This document shows, piece by piece, positions 55,112 through 64,000 of a stretch of DNA of 64,000 nt. Within the stretch, counting starts at the first letter, position 1. Every line of letters begins with the position of its first letter. Source of the DNA: Acheta domesticus (Eukaryota; Arthropoda; Insecta; Orthoptera; Gryllidae); assembly GCA_031308135.1 (NCBI GenBank), contig JAHLJT010003656.1, positions 49,522,421 to 49,586,420 on the forward strand, written 5' to 3'. Position numbers and translations under genes: made by a program. The notes under the pieces are model-generated. The model had not been told where the DNA came from, did no database searches, and saw nothing but the letters and a program-made list of their open reading frames with translations.

Positions 55112-56245
55112 TCCAATGATGTATACATATACTCCTAGATGGAGGACTGTAGCCTTGGCGGTGAGGCCACCCAAGGCGCCATTTTGCACGGCAGAAACCT
55201 TGTTCGTATTGACGAAAGCGGTGTGTTGTAGTGAGTTTTCTCTTGAGTGATTAGTGAAATTTTTTTTTGTTTTTATTTTCTAAATGTTTTCATTTTGATC
55301 TTTACTTAATGTAATTGTTATTTTCAAAATTGGCCCAGGAAATCAATTATTTTTTGCCTTTGTTTTATCCATGTTTTACCACTATAAGGTGGGTTTCACA
55401 ACAATATCGTGTAGTGGAATCTTAGTCTTAAGTGTTCATGTTTTGAACATATATTTTAATCTATTCATTTATTCTCTAAATGTATGTTTTGTTCTATTTT
55501 CGGTTACGTAAAATTAAAAGAAACATTATTTATTATTTGAATATTTTCTTTCAATGGTGAAAGGTATCATTTGAATGTTTGTTCCCGCAAAAAGTTTTGT
55601 ATTCTTATGCAAATAAAAATGTCTGCCCATAAAAAGTACATATGTACTATATTTCTCTACGTGTTTTCATTTTAAATCTTTCTGCCACCTCCCAAATCCA
55701 GCAGTTGTTAACAACCATCCATTAAGAGAGAGAAAAGGGATATTTGGAGTGAAACGCAGTTTTTCTAATCACATGAACAAGTATGTTTTATTCATATATT
55801 TGAAAATGGAATATTGAAACAGAGAAAGAATCCTTGGTAATAAAACTGCCGTAGTAATAATAATTTACTGTCACGTGCAGTATTAACAAATAAATTGATC
55901 TCTTCTGAAGTAGTATAAGAAGTTTGTACCTGTAAGTCATCATAAAAAACAAGTCCTCATTTTTGCAGGTCTCCGGTAACATTATGTCAATGCTATTCGT
56001 AGTTTTATGTAAATTATAAAATATATTTCGACAATTTGTTGTTGCCTACTGCTTTACTTTCTTATGATGGAACAGAACCATGTTAATAAATACAATGCAT
56101 ACGTGTTACACTCGTAAAAATTGTCATGGGCTGCATTTGTCTTTCGAAGCTTTCGCCGTGCAACATGGCTCCTAGTGCGTCTTCACCTCCGCCTATTGGG
56201 AAAGCGCGGAGTCAGCCATCTAATGGTATTTATACACATCATTGG
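55112..56245 (+). mobile_element. TTAA-flanked MITE, copy A
   Basis: A 1,134-bp non-autonomous element. The left end CCAATGATGTATACATATAC (55113) and the inverted right end CCAATGATGTGTATAAATAC are followed by TAGATGG..GACT and, further in, by a facing GCCAT.TTGCACGGC block, giving imperfect inverted ends of about 80-100 bp. TTAA precedes the left end; the right flank is TTTTA, probably a decayed TTAA. A sister copy is at 58547-59404. Copy A has about 220 bp more (near 55685-55905) than copy B. No transposase. Confidence 0.8.
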
Positions 56246-56281
56246 TTTTATCATGGGAGAGTTCTCGCACGGGTACGCTAG
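56246..56281 (+). mobile_element. Helitron-like repeat G, copy 2, 3' terminus
   Basis: TCATGGGAGAGTTCTCGCAC, GGGTACG and CTAGT (56277-56281). It contains a GAGAGTTCTC hairpin-type word and the CTAGT end. The match to 54083-54108 shows it is the displaced end of copy 2. Confidence 0.7.
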
Positions 56282-56289
56282 TATGAAAT

Positions 56290-56715
56290 TAAATTGAAGA
56301 AAATTGATAAAATGAGAAAATATATTGTGAAAACAGCAAAATATGTAAAATATTTAAAATATGTAATAAATATATAAAACTTTGTAACGAAAAAATTCGA
56401 TATTGTTGTAGGAGGGCTATGATTCGCCAAGATTTCAGTTTTGAGAACTGTAAGTAGAAAGACAAAAAATATGTAAATACATAAAAATTCGATCTCTAGA
56501 GATTACGGTACAGCTAACGGTACGATTATAGATTCATTGCACGAGGGCCCCAGCATCGCGCCCCACGATGGCGATGGCAGCCCTACCGGCTTCTAGTGGA
56601 AGGCTTTGACCTTGGGGCAAGTGACCGCCGGCGGAGCTCGCGGTGAGAGGATATAAATTACAAGAACAGAACATTTAACAATCTTTCATTGTTAATGTTA
56701 ATAATAATACGCATT
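56290..56715. other. AT-rich then GC-containing DNA
   Basis: 56290-56500 has ATATGTAAAATAT-type words. 56530-56650 is a short GC-rich block with no assignable frame. Confidence 0.4.
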
Positions 56716-57009
56716 TCATAAATTTAATTCAGAAATACAGTCAAATTTTTCTAGCTTGTCCGCTGAGATTTGCGTGTAGAAGGGGAACCTGAAAGTGGTG
56801 GGGAGGGAGCCAGGAGGAGACTTTCTCGCGTCTGCCCGTTCCAAAAACATTCGCACCTCACGTGCTAGCCAACTTACTTGGGAATTAATTTGCTGTAGTG
56901 TCTTCGTTCGGTAGTGGAGAAGCACTAAATTCACGTGATGGCGCGGCTCTGCGGCCATCATCTTAATCTTTTCCACTGTTTCCCGTTTCCTTACTGTCAT
57001 AACTAGCAT

Positions 57010-57467
57010 TTCTATCGTTAGAGCCTTTTCCAAATAATTGTGTGCGGCGAATGACTCTGATTGAAACCTTCGAGAGCAGATACTACGTTCTTCCTTTTCC
57101 TCACTTTAGTAGAAGTTCAATATGAACACGATTCCCTAAGTTCAATAGAATTCATTTTATTATTACGCCCGCGAATACGTCATCCCGAAACACCCGTAGC
57201 ATCTGCCACTCTCTTAAGAACTGCTGTGACATTTTTAACACCATTTGCTTCTCTCTTCATAAAATTATATACTTTGGCAACTACTTTACGTTTCTGACTG
57301 TGAAGCCCTCCCTTATGCAACTTGCTCTGAACCGAACGCATTGCAATAATCACTAACAGAAAAATTATCTCTTTAAACACAACTTCCGAATCACGTACAA
57401 TTGCTCCACTCTGGTAGGAAACGAAACTGGAAGCTTGCACTTCGCAGATATGGACAGTCAGGGTCAA
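57010..57467 (-). pseudogene. Possible decayed transposase N-terminus
   Basis: On the minus strand the frame from 57467 contains KRKVVAKVYNFMKREA and VLKRVADATGVSG. This resembles the N-terminal helix-turn-helix start (V-Y-x-Y/F-F/M ... A-x-A-T-G-V-S) of arthropod DDE-type transposases annotated as Tc1/mariner relatives. It is followed by stops, then a basic KVRKRKN stretch and LEGFNQ in the expected place. No DDE region. The next frame (56716-57033, 105 codons) is protein-like but unassigned. Confidence 0.35.
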
Positions 57468-57469
57468 TG

Positions 57470-58540
57470 TTTACACGACTGGAGAAGGACTGTCAAGACG
57501 TGGTGGGAAAGGACGCGCTCCCCCAAAACAACTATGTTTGAGGAATGAACTCTTCCGGTAGTTCTGAGACCACGACCTTGAGCGGCCCCGCTAAAATAAT
57601 ACTACTGTATCTGGTTGTAATACACTTGACCATGCTATTCTAAATGTTTCTTTTACTTTTTGCTGTTACTTTTTCCTCCGACACTGACATTCGAGACAAG
57701 TTGCTGCTCCATTTCTCTTCGTGAATAAAGATTCTGCAGTAAGCATTAAACCGACGATTCACAACTACTCGATTTCATTCGGGACCTGATCTGAACACTC
57801 TGTTCAACCTCCCGACTTACTATTTCTGAAAGAAAAATCTATAGATCAATGAAGTGAAAAGACGGCTCATCCGTCGGGGATTATGCCAACTTTCCTGCTT
57901 CTCGCGGGGCGCCGTGGGGCGCGGGGCTGGGCTTCCCGGCGCCCCAAGAACGGGCTCAAATCGGGCGCTTGTACACCTTTCGTCTAGATACACAGTTACT
58001 TCTGTTGAAAATTAATAACAATCCGAACATATTCATGGATTTTCTTATCTATTTTATAGACACCGATACTAGCTTTTGTAACGACATTTGGATCGATTCT
58101 AAAGTTGTAACCAATACTTGACAAAGTACTTAAAGACGGTGCCTAATGCTTTAACTACCTAATTTGTAGACATGTGGATGGCGTCGTAAGCCATTCACTA
58201 ACGTAACTAACTAATGCGTAACAGAGGAGAAAGATGGTGATTAAGGAAATGTCAGAGTGCGAGGTAAGTGACTCATTGGGTAACTACTCTAGAATTCTCT
58301 CCAAAATTTTCAGACAACCCACCAAATATAGCCAACAAATGAAATTTATTCCGGTAGAGAACACAAAGTAGTTGAAATTCAACAATGCAACTAATATTCA
58401 GCACCCACCTGGGATCAACTAACATTCACCGAATCTTACGTTCGTCATTTTACCAAAATGATCGTACCTAACGGAGCTGCTCGACATCTAAATCGAGTAC
58501 AAAAATATCGATACCGTAAGAACAGAAAGAACCGCAACGC
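57470..58540. other. No gene recognised
   Basis: Mixed DNA with a small GC-rich patch at 57895-57970 (GGGGCGCCGTGGGGCGCGGG). No feature supported. Confidence 0.4.
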
Positions 58541-58546
58541 CCTTAA

Positions 58547-59404
58547 ACCAATAATGTGTGTATATATTCCTAGATAGATGACTCTCGCCTTGGCAGTGAG
58601 GCCACCCAGGGCGCCATTTTGCACGGCAAAAGCCTTGTCCGTATTGCCGAAAGCGGTGTGTTGTAGTGAGTTTTCTCTTGAGTGATTAGTGAAACATTTT
58701 TTGTTTTGATTTTTTAAATGTTTTCATTTTTATGTTGACTTAATGTAATTGTTATTTTCAAAATTGGCCATTGTTTTATCCATATTTTACCACTATAAGG
58801 TGGGTTTCACAATATCCTGTAGTGGAATCTTAGTCTTAAGTGTTCATGTTTTGAAAATATATTTTAATCTATTCATTTATTCTGTAAATGAATGTGTTGT
58901 TCTCTTCCCTGTTATATAAAATTAAAAGAAACATTATTTCTTATTTGAATATTTTCTTGCAATGGTAAAGGGATCATTTGAATGTTTGTTGCTGCAAAAA
59001 GTTTTGTATTCGTACGTAAATAAAAATGTCAGCCCTTAAAAAGTACATACTACATGTTTTCATTTTAAATTTCCTTTTTGATCTCTTCTGAAGTAGTATA
59101 AGAAGTTTGTACCTTTGCAAGTCTCCGGTAACACTATGTCAATGCTGTTCGTAGTTTTATGTAAATTATAAAATATATTTCAATAATTTATTGTTGCCTA
59201 CAGCTTTACTTTCATACGATGGAACAGAACCGTGTTAATAAATACAATGTATACGTGTTACATTCGTAAAAATCTACCGAACTCTCATGGGATGCATTTG
59301 ACATTCGAAGCTTTTGCCGTGCAGCATGGCTCCCTGTACTGTCTCACCTTGCCTATTGGGAAAGCGCGGAGTCAGCCATCTAGTAGTATATTTACATCAT
59401 TGCC
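58547..59404 (+). mobile_element. TTAA-flanked MITE, copy B
   Basis: An 858-bp sister of copy A in the same orientation. It is bounded by TTAA at 58543-58546 and 59405-59408, giving an intact TTAA target duplication. The left end is A-CCAATAATGTGTGTATATA and the inverted right end is GGCAATGATGTAAATATAC, then TAGATGGCTGACTCC. The shared interior includes GTGGAATCTTAGTCTTAAGT and GAAAGCGGTGTGTTGTAGTG. No coding frame. Confidence 0.85.
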
Positions 59405-59571
59405 TTAAACTCACTGCATGCACGTCCCGCCGTACGTACAAAAGTACATAACCTCAAACTAGTGGCACCTCAATAACCCATAATTTATCGCATTATTTGT
59501 AACAGCATTGGAATATTATAATTATAATAATACAAGCATTTACAATGTGTTTCCAAACAGCAAGTTTTTTT

Positions 59572-59652
59572 TACTCCGCGATGGGACTCGAACTCAGCTC
59601 AAATTTAATATACCAGTAATGTTACCCCTTCACTATCAGCCTCACAATTAAA
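59572..59652 (-). mobile_element. tRNA-like sequence (pseudo-tRNA or SINE head)
   Basis: On the minus strand TAGTGAAGGGGTAA resembles an A box and GAGTTCGAGTCCC a B box, about 35 bp apart, followed by ATCGCGGAGTA and an A-run. The acceptor stem does not pair convincingly, so a SINE head or tRNA pseudogene is more likely than a working tRNA. Confidence 0.5.
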
Positions 59653-59659
59653 ACTATGC

Positions 59660-60400
59660 CTTTGCAATGCTTAAACAAAGTTCATCATTTGCATTTGAAG
59701 ATCTTGTCTTGAATATTGGATTTTATTAAGAGAAAAACTCTTATCCACATTGTAGTTTTACGATGTTAATGTTTTCTTTCCAATTTTCTCAAATACTAAG
59801 AGTTTGGCGAAAGCATTAGATAGAAGCATAAACAATTTGGCGACCAGTTACAGAAAATAATTGTTTAAAAAATGTGATATTTCTCCCAAGAATTACGCAA
59901 AAACTACACATACTTTTCAAAATATGTGTATGACCTTGTCTCCACATGACTTTGATGAATAGTTTTCATTTAGAAAAAATATAAATTTTTATTCCTGCGC
60001 CATTCATTAAAGATTGTTTACGGCATCTGATAAAAAGTTAAATAAAAAAATGAATCCTATTTAAAAAAAGTTTGAAAATGTATCGATGGTTAATTGGAAG
60101 CACAACCAGAAATCAAAATATCATATTCAAACTCTCGGGGTTTAGGTTGATCGGAGATAATCAGTTAATCAGTTTATGAGAAAATTGGGTGAGTGATTCA
60201 GGTCCTAGATTAGACCACAGACAGACAGAGAGAGACAGGCAGAAGTTTGTCGTCAACCGACTTCACACCGTACCTTTTCAGTATAAAGGATCTAGAAAAC
60301 GCGGATTCTAACTGCACAGGGTGTTAAAGGAAGTAATTTTCTAACAAGGGAATGCATAAAGAAAGGTTCCATTCATTATAGACAATCAGGAGATAATAAA
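59660..60400. other. AT-rich, nothing recognised
   Basis: AT-rich with an AGACAGACAGAGAGAGACAGGCAG patch near 60215-60241, a word type also found (inverted) at 62405-62432. Confidence 0.4.
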
Positions 60401-60403
60401 ATA

Positions 60404-61962
60404 CAGGGTGTCCCACCAACTATGGACCACCCCCATAACTTCTAAACGGTCCAGGATATCGAAATGCAGTTTTCGATTAACAATGCGGAATCATGGGGCA
60501 AGTAACATGCCGTAGAAAAATTGCCTATAATATTTTTAGTTTTCGAGAAATTGAATCATCTTTGATTTTTTAAATGGAACTATATATTTTTTCACCAGCA
60601 ATGGATAGATCATGAAAAGAGGAATAAAATGATGTATCATATGTTAGTATTTTGATGGTAATTTGAGTATAAAATTAGACTTTCTGACACGTGATTTTTA
60701 AGTAAACGGTCTTTTCTTGTAGCAGCCCTCGCTACAGTAGCCGTTGGTAAGACGGCCTTCGCGGCGTCCAAACTGTTTCGTGGAGACAAGGTGTGTGAGA
60801 GGGACGGCTGTGAGGGATAGAGGCTTAACTACAGCAATTCATGGTCTTGACATGAAGATCGTATGAACAAACATCAACATTAACGATCAGAATGAGAGAT
60901 TTTTGCCATTTGTTCATCTGAATTGAACTTTTCTTCTACTGAAATTCCAAAGCAACGATAATCGAAAAGAACAAAATAAAAATAATTTGTAGCGGAAGGA
61001 CGATAATAATAAAGGTTCTTTTCAAACTTACAAGAATCGAGCTCAGTGTGTTTGCTGAAACAAACTCTCATTTTAAAACATGGAAAGGGAATGAATGATT
61101 AAAGATTTTTATTGTAATATCTTGATTAATTCATTAAATAATAGATAGGTAGATATTTTCTAATATTATTTATTGTTAATAAACTTCTTATTTAAACGCG
61201 TACAAAAAGAACAAAGCAATACAAATTTTGAAATACTCTTGACAGTCTATCAGTGTAAATTTAATAAACTTTAACACAAATGCACATCTGCAGTCCCAAC
61301 TGCTAATACTGATTGGAGAGTTTCTCACTTCAAAACGCCACGTGCTGCCACAAACTGGAAAATCCACGGCAGAGGACGGAAGTGTACTGTTTTCTTTTCC
61401 ATTTATGAATAACAGGAGAGGTACGGTTGCGCAGTGGACGAATAATCATCTTAATTAAAAATTGAATTTACCAACGAAGAAACGGTGGTTTGATTCTTGA
61501 CAAGTTTGAAAATGATATTTATTGTTAAAGAAGACAAGATAAATGCAGATAAATCAATGGAAAAAATCTCTTCTTCTGATCGTTGAAATTTGTGCTTCTT
61601 AATGTGACCTTTGCGACAAGACCCTGGATTGCTTTAGTTAGGTCTCTTATCCCTCATTGCCACCCCTCTCAGTCTCCTCTCTCTCCACGCAAGTCTTGGC
61701 GCCGCGAAGGCCACTTTTACGGAAGGCGAGAGTTGCAAGGGCTGCTTCACGAAATATTGCCCGTTTAATTCAAAATCACATATCAAAAAATATAATTTTA
61801 TACTCAAATTACTATCAAAATACTAACATATGATACATCATTTTATTCCTCTTTTCATGATCTATCCATTGCTGGTGAAAAAAAATATATAGTTCTATTT
61901 AAAAAATCAAAGATGATTCAATTTCTCGAAAACTAAAAATATTATAGACAATTTTTCTACGG
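60404..61962. mobile_element. Foldback element with long inverted arms
   Basis: The left arm (60404 to about 60893) and right arm (about 61573-61962) are inverted copies over about 390 bp. They share CAGCAATGGATAGATCATGA, TCATATGTTAGTATTTTGAT, GCGGC(C/G)TCCAAAC-type and GGTCTTG sequences. The left arm begins CAGGGTGTCCCACCAAC, a common transposon-like end. The right arm stops opposite 60510, so the outermost 107 bp are missing. The 680-bp centre is AT-rich with no transposase. Confidence 0.85.
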
Positions 61963-62099
61963 ACTATTTTTCTCTTTTCTTCATCATAAGGTACTTTTTG
62001 GCTTATATTGGATATAAGTTTTAAGTTTAGTTTGTGAGTCGTAAGTAAAACCAGTGAATAGAATTAAGAGGCAGGGGGTCAGATAATGGTTACCTTTCT

Positions 62100-62355
62100 T
62101 TATGTAATGAAGAAAGACAATCAATAAAAACCTATTAACAAGGGAATGCTTAACTCTCAATTTTTACTTTCCCGTATACGTACGTACACACGGAGAGATA
62201 TACGTAGTATAGGGAAAGTTATGTAATGCTGCGCGAAAGAATGGCCAATTTTCGGCGAAAAAAATGAATAGCCAGGCCGTGAAAACGAAAAATTGGATAA
62301 AACCAGTTGCTAAATTAAGAAAATAAAAATCCTCTAACACGTGGTGTAGCCAGAA
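62100..62355. other. No gene recognised
   Basis: AT-rich junction DNA between the foldback element and repeat family F. Confidence 0.4.
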
Positions 62356-62359
62356 ACCC

Positions 62360-63560
62360 TATTTTGTGGGTCCTTGATATCTAAAAACCAATTGAAAGGA
62401 AAACGTCCGTCTGTCCATCTGTCTGTCTGTCCCTCTGTGAACACTGCTAGCGCCTAAACCATACGTACGATTTCTTTCAAAATAGATATTCCCCGGTCGA
62501 TCTGTTTCTAGTCGAAGCTTTGAGATTTTGAAAACGATTCTTCAAAATTTGGGGGTACTTTATATGAAGAATCCGGAGATTTTCAAAATTTTCTCAAAAA
62601 CGTCTCCAATTTTTTCTTTAAATTTCTTGTATGAATAGAATAAAATACACTTATTAACATGGCATAGGTCCGATTTTCACGGATAACTCAGAATTTTCGA
62701 AAATTTTGAAAGTTTGAATTTTTTTCGGCGTCTTTCTCCAACTACAAAATTGAAGATAGAGATTTTGTCTTCAAATAAAATTTGTTCTGCATATTGAGTC
62801 CTTTCATAAAGGACATGTAAATGTTTTTCAAAATTTTAGTAGTTTTCGTGCAATAGTGCGTGCAATATGTGCAATTTTAAAAAAATACAAAAACAAGATT
62901 TTCTCAAAAACGGCTCCAAATTTTTTCTTTAAACTTTAGGTAGGGATAGTGGTAAATGTACTCTATCAGATGACATCAAAGGCATATTGCTCTACAGCTT
63001 AGTTTTTTCAAAAATTACAAAAATGTAAATTTTTTCACACGTTTCTCACGTCGATAATATTTACATTTAGATTTTACATTATTATACTTACGAGTACATG
63101 TGCTTTAAATAATGTCAAGTAATGTTTCTCGAAAACACAACCGTTTTCTGTGAAAAGTAGCTCAAAATTTCGCATTTTCAGAAACGCTCACCATTTTCTC
63201 ATATTTTTTTCCAATTTTTTCTTCAAACTTTTGTAACGGATAGTGCTAATTACACTCTTTAGTATTGCGTAAAGTTTATTTTGAGTTATATTTCTGTTTT
63301 TTCAAAAATTATATAATTGTAATTTTTTTGAAAGATCTTTAATATTCACATTACCAGCAATTTGTAAAGATATATTTGTGAGTGTACGTGCTTGAAATAA
63401 CTTTAAATAAAGTATTTTGAAAACTCAAAAATTTTCTGTGAAAATGAGCATCAAATTTTGCATTTTTAGTAGTGCTAAAACGCAATTTTCTTTAAAACGG
63501 CACATAATTTTTAAATGAAAATTGCCATTTAGGACTAGAGTTTTATGTTCTTTAATATTT
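62360..63560. repeat. Repeat family F, long AT-rich copy with internal reiteration
   Basis: Starts after a CGTCTGTCCATCTGTCTGTC patch (62406). It then contains loosely repeated modules such as TTTTCTCAAAAACG.CTCCAA, TTTTTTCTTTAAA.TTT, and TTTTTCAAAAATTA (about 62585, 62895, 63010, 63205, 63300), spaced roughly 300 bp. No coding frame. Related words lie at 49640-49965. Confidence 0.5.
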
Positions 63561-63586
63561 TAAAATTAATATTTCTGTTCTACCAA

Positions 63587-63765
63587 TAGGAAACCAAAAA
63601 ATTTAAAAAATGTCAAAAAAATGTACTTTTGGCCGTGATAGATGGTTGCTGGCAAGAAAGAGTATGTGGCAATTCCGAATAGCTAGCACAGACCCAAGGA
63701 AATAGAAAACTAATACGGGAAAGTCTGTGCCATTCTGTAGCACCACTAGTTTCTATTTAAAGTTA
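63587..63765. repeat. Dispersed repeat family E, copy 2
   Basis: Second copy of 44727-44890, with TAGGAAACCAAAAAATTTAA, GTGATAGATGGTTGCTGGCA and AGCACCACTAGTTTC. A fragment (GTCTGTGCCATTCTGT) is also seen at 46215. Confidence 0.6.
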
Positions 63766-63769
63766 GTGT

Positions 63770-64000
63770 CAAAACAAGGCTGGTTGCAAAATTTTAGCTG
63801 ACAAACTTTCCTGGAAGCTTTTTTTAAAAAAAATAATAAACTTCCGTGTTTTTGGCAATGTTTTTCCAAATAGGCGACTGTACATGCCTGGCACACGCTA
63901 CGTCTCAAGGTCGGTCACGCATCAGTCTGTATCGCAGCGCCTCACCCCAGCCGCCATGCGAATCGCTTCGAGGGCAAGAAATGAATGCTTTCGTCGCCTC
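63770..64000. other. Window end, no gene recognised
   Basis: AT-rich then CpG-containing DNA (GGTCGGTCACGCATCAGTC). Cut by the window edge. Confidence 0.35.

Noticed and set aside
59572..59652. Functional tRNA gene
   Set aside because: A- and B-box words are present but the acceptor stem and anticodon arm do not pair convincingly.

Overview
This window looks like repeat-rich nuclear DNA from an arthropod, most likely an insect. The evidence is the absence of bacterial gene organisation, an AT-rich background, and a mobile-element complement typical of insects: a BEL/Pao LTR retrotransposon, Helitrons, Tc1-like, hAT-like, pogo-like, piggyBac-like and P-like remnants, non-LTR retrotransposon fragments and tRNA-derived SINE pieces. 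Microsatellites and minisatellites are abundant. I cannot name the species. I found no complete single-copy host gene and no rRNA, functional tRNA or CRISPR.

Layout. 1-8.45 kb: a BEL/Pao element with a nearly full Gag-Pol frame, broken in the integrase, followed by a long repeat-rich 3' part and a candidate 3' LTR. 8.5-17.2 kb: AT-rich tandem repeats, a 98-bp GC-rich minisatellite, a roughly 390-bp pure (CCCCGCCCG)n array, two hAT-like elements (one with a perfect 8-bp target duplication), dispersed repeat families and a SINE head. 17.2-24.1 kb: mostly AT-rich DNA with a long pyrimidine tract and a G-rich low-complexity block. 24.1-29.3 kb: a CpG-rich block, a Tc1 transposase tail, two fragments of a non-LTR reverse transcriptase, a piggyBac-like remnant, a possible coding exon, a P-like element carrying the start of a THAP domain, and another hAT-like element. 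29.3-38.2 kb: a Helitron cluster containing a decayed autonomous Rep/helicase element on the minus strand, a helicase tail on the plus strand, several recognisable 3' termini and two non-autonomous copies with GA-rich interiors. 38.2-42.3 kb: CpG-rich and pyrimidine-rich DNA, then a four-unit tandem repeat in which every unit carries an NRF-1-like palindrome. 42.3-50 kb: a pogo-like element, a 19-bp perfect hairpin and low-complexity tracts. 50.4-52.3 kb: the two best candidates for host exons, a 108-bp exon-like segment (+) and a CpG-rich first-exon/donor configuration (-). 52.3-64 kb: two copies of a TTAA-flanked MITE, one nested inside a Helitron-like copy, a tRNA-like sequence, a foldback element with arms of about 390-490 bp, and AT-rich dispersed repeats.

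Most long open frames here are produced by tandem repeats whose period is a multiple of three, or by GC-, GA- or CT-rich tracts, and are not genes. The coding sequences I can support all come from mobile elements and nearly all are broken. The region behaves as an accumulation zone for transposons. Several clear nesting or junction relationships (MITE inside Helitron, head-to-head Helitron 5' ends, opposed Helitron 3' ends) give a relative order of insertion. I found no convincing new multi-gene system.
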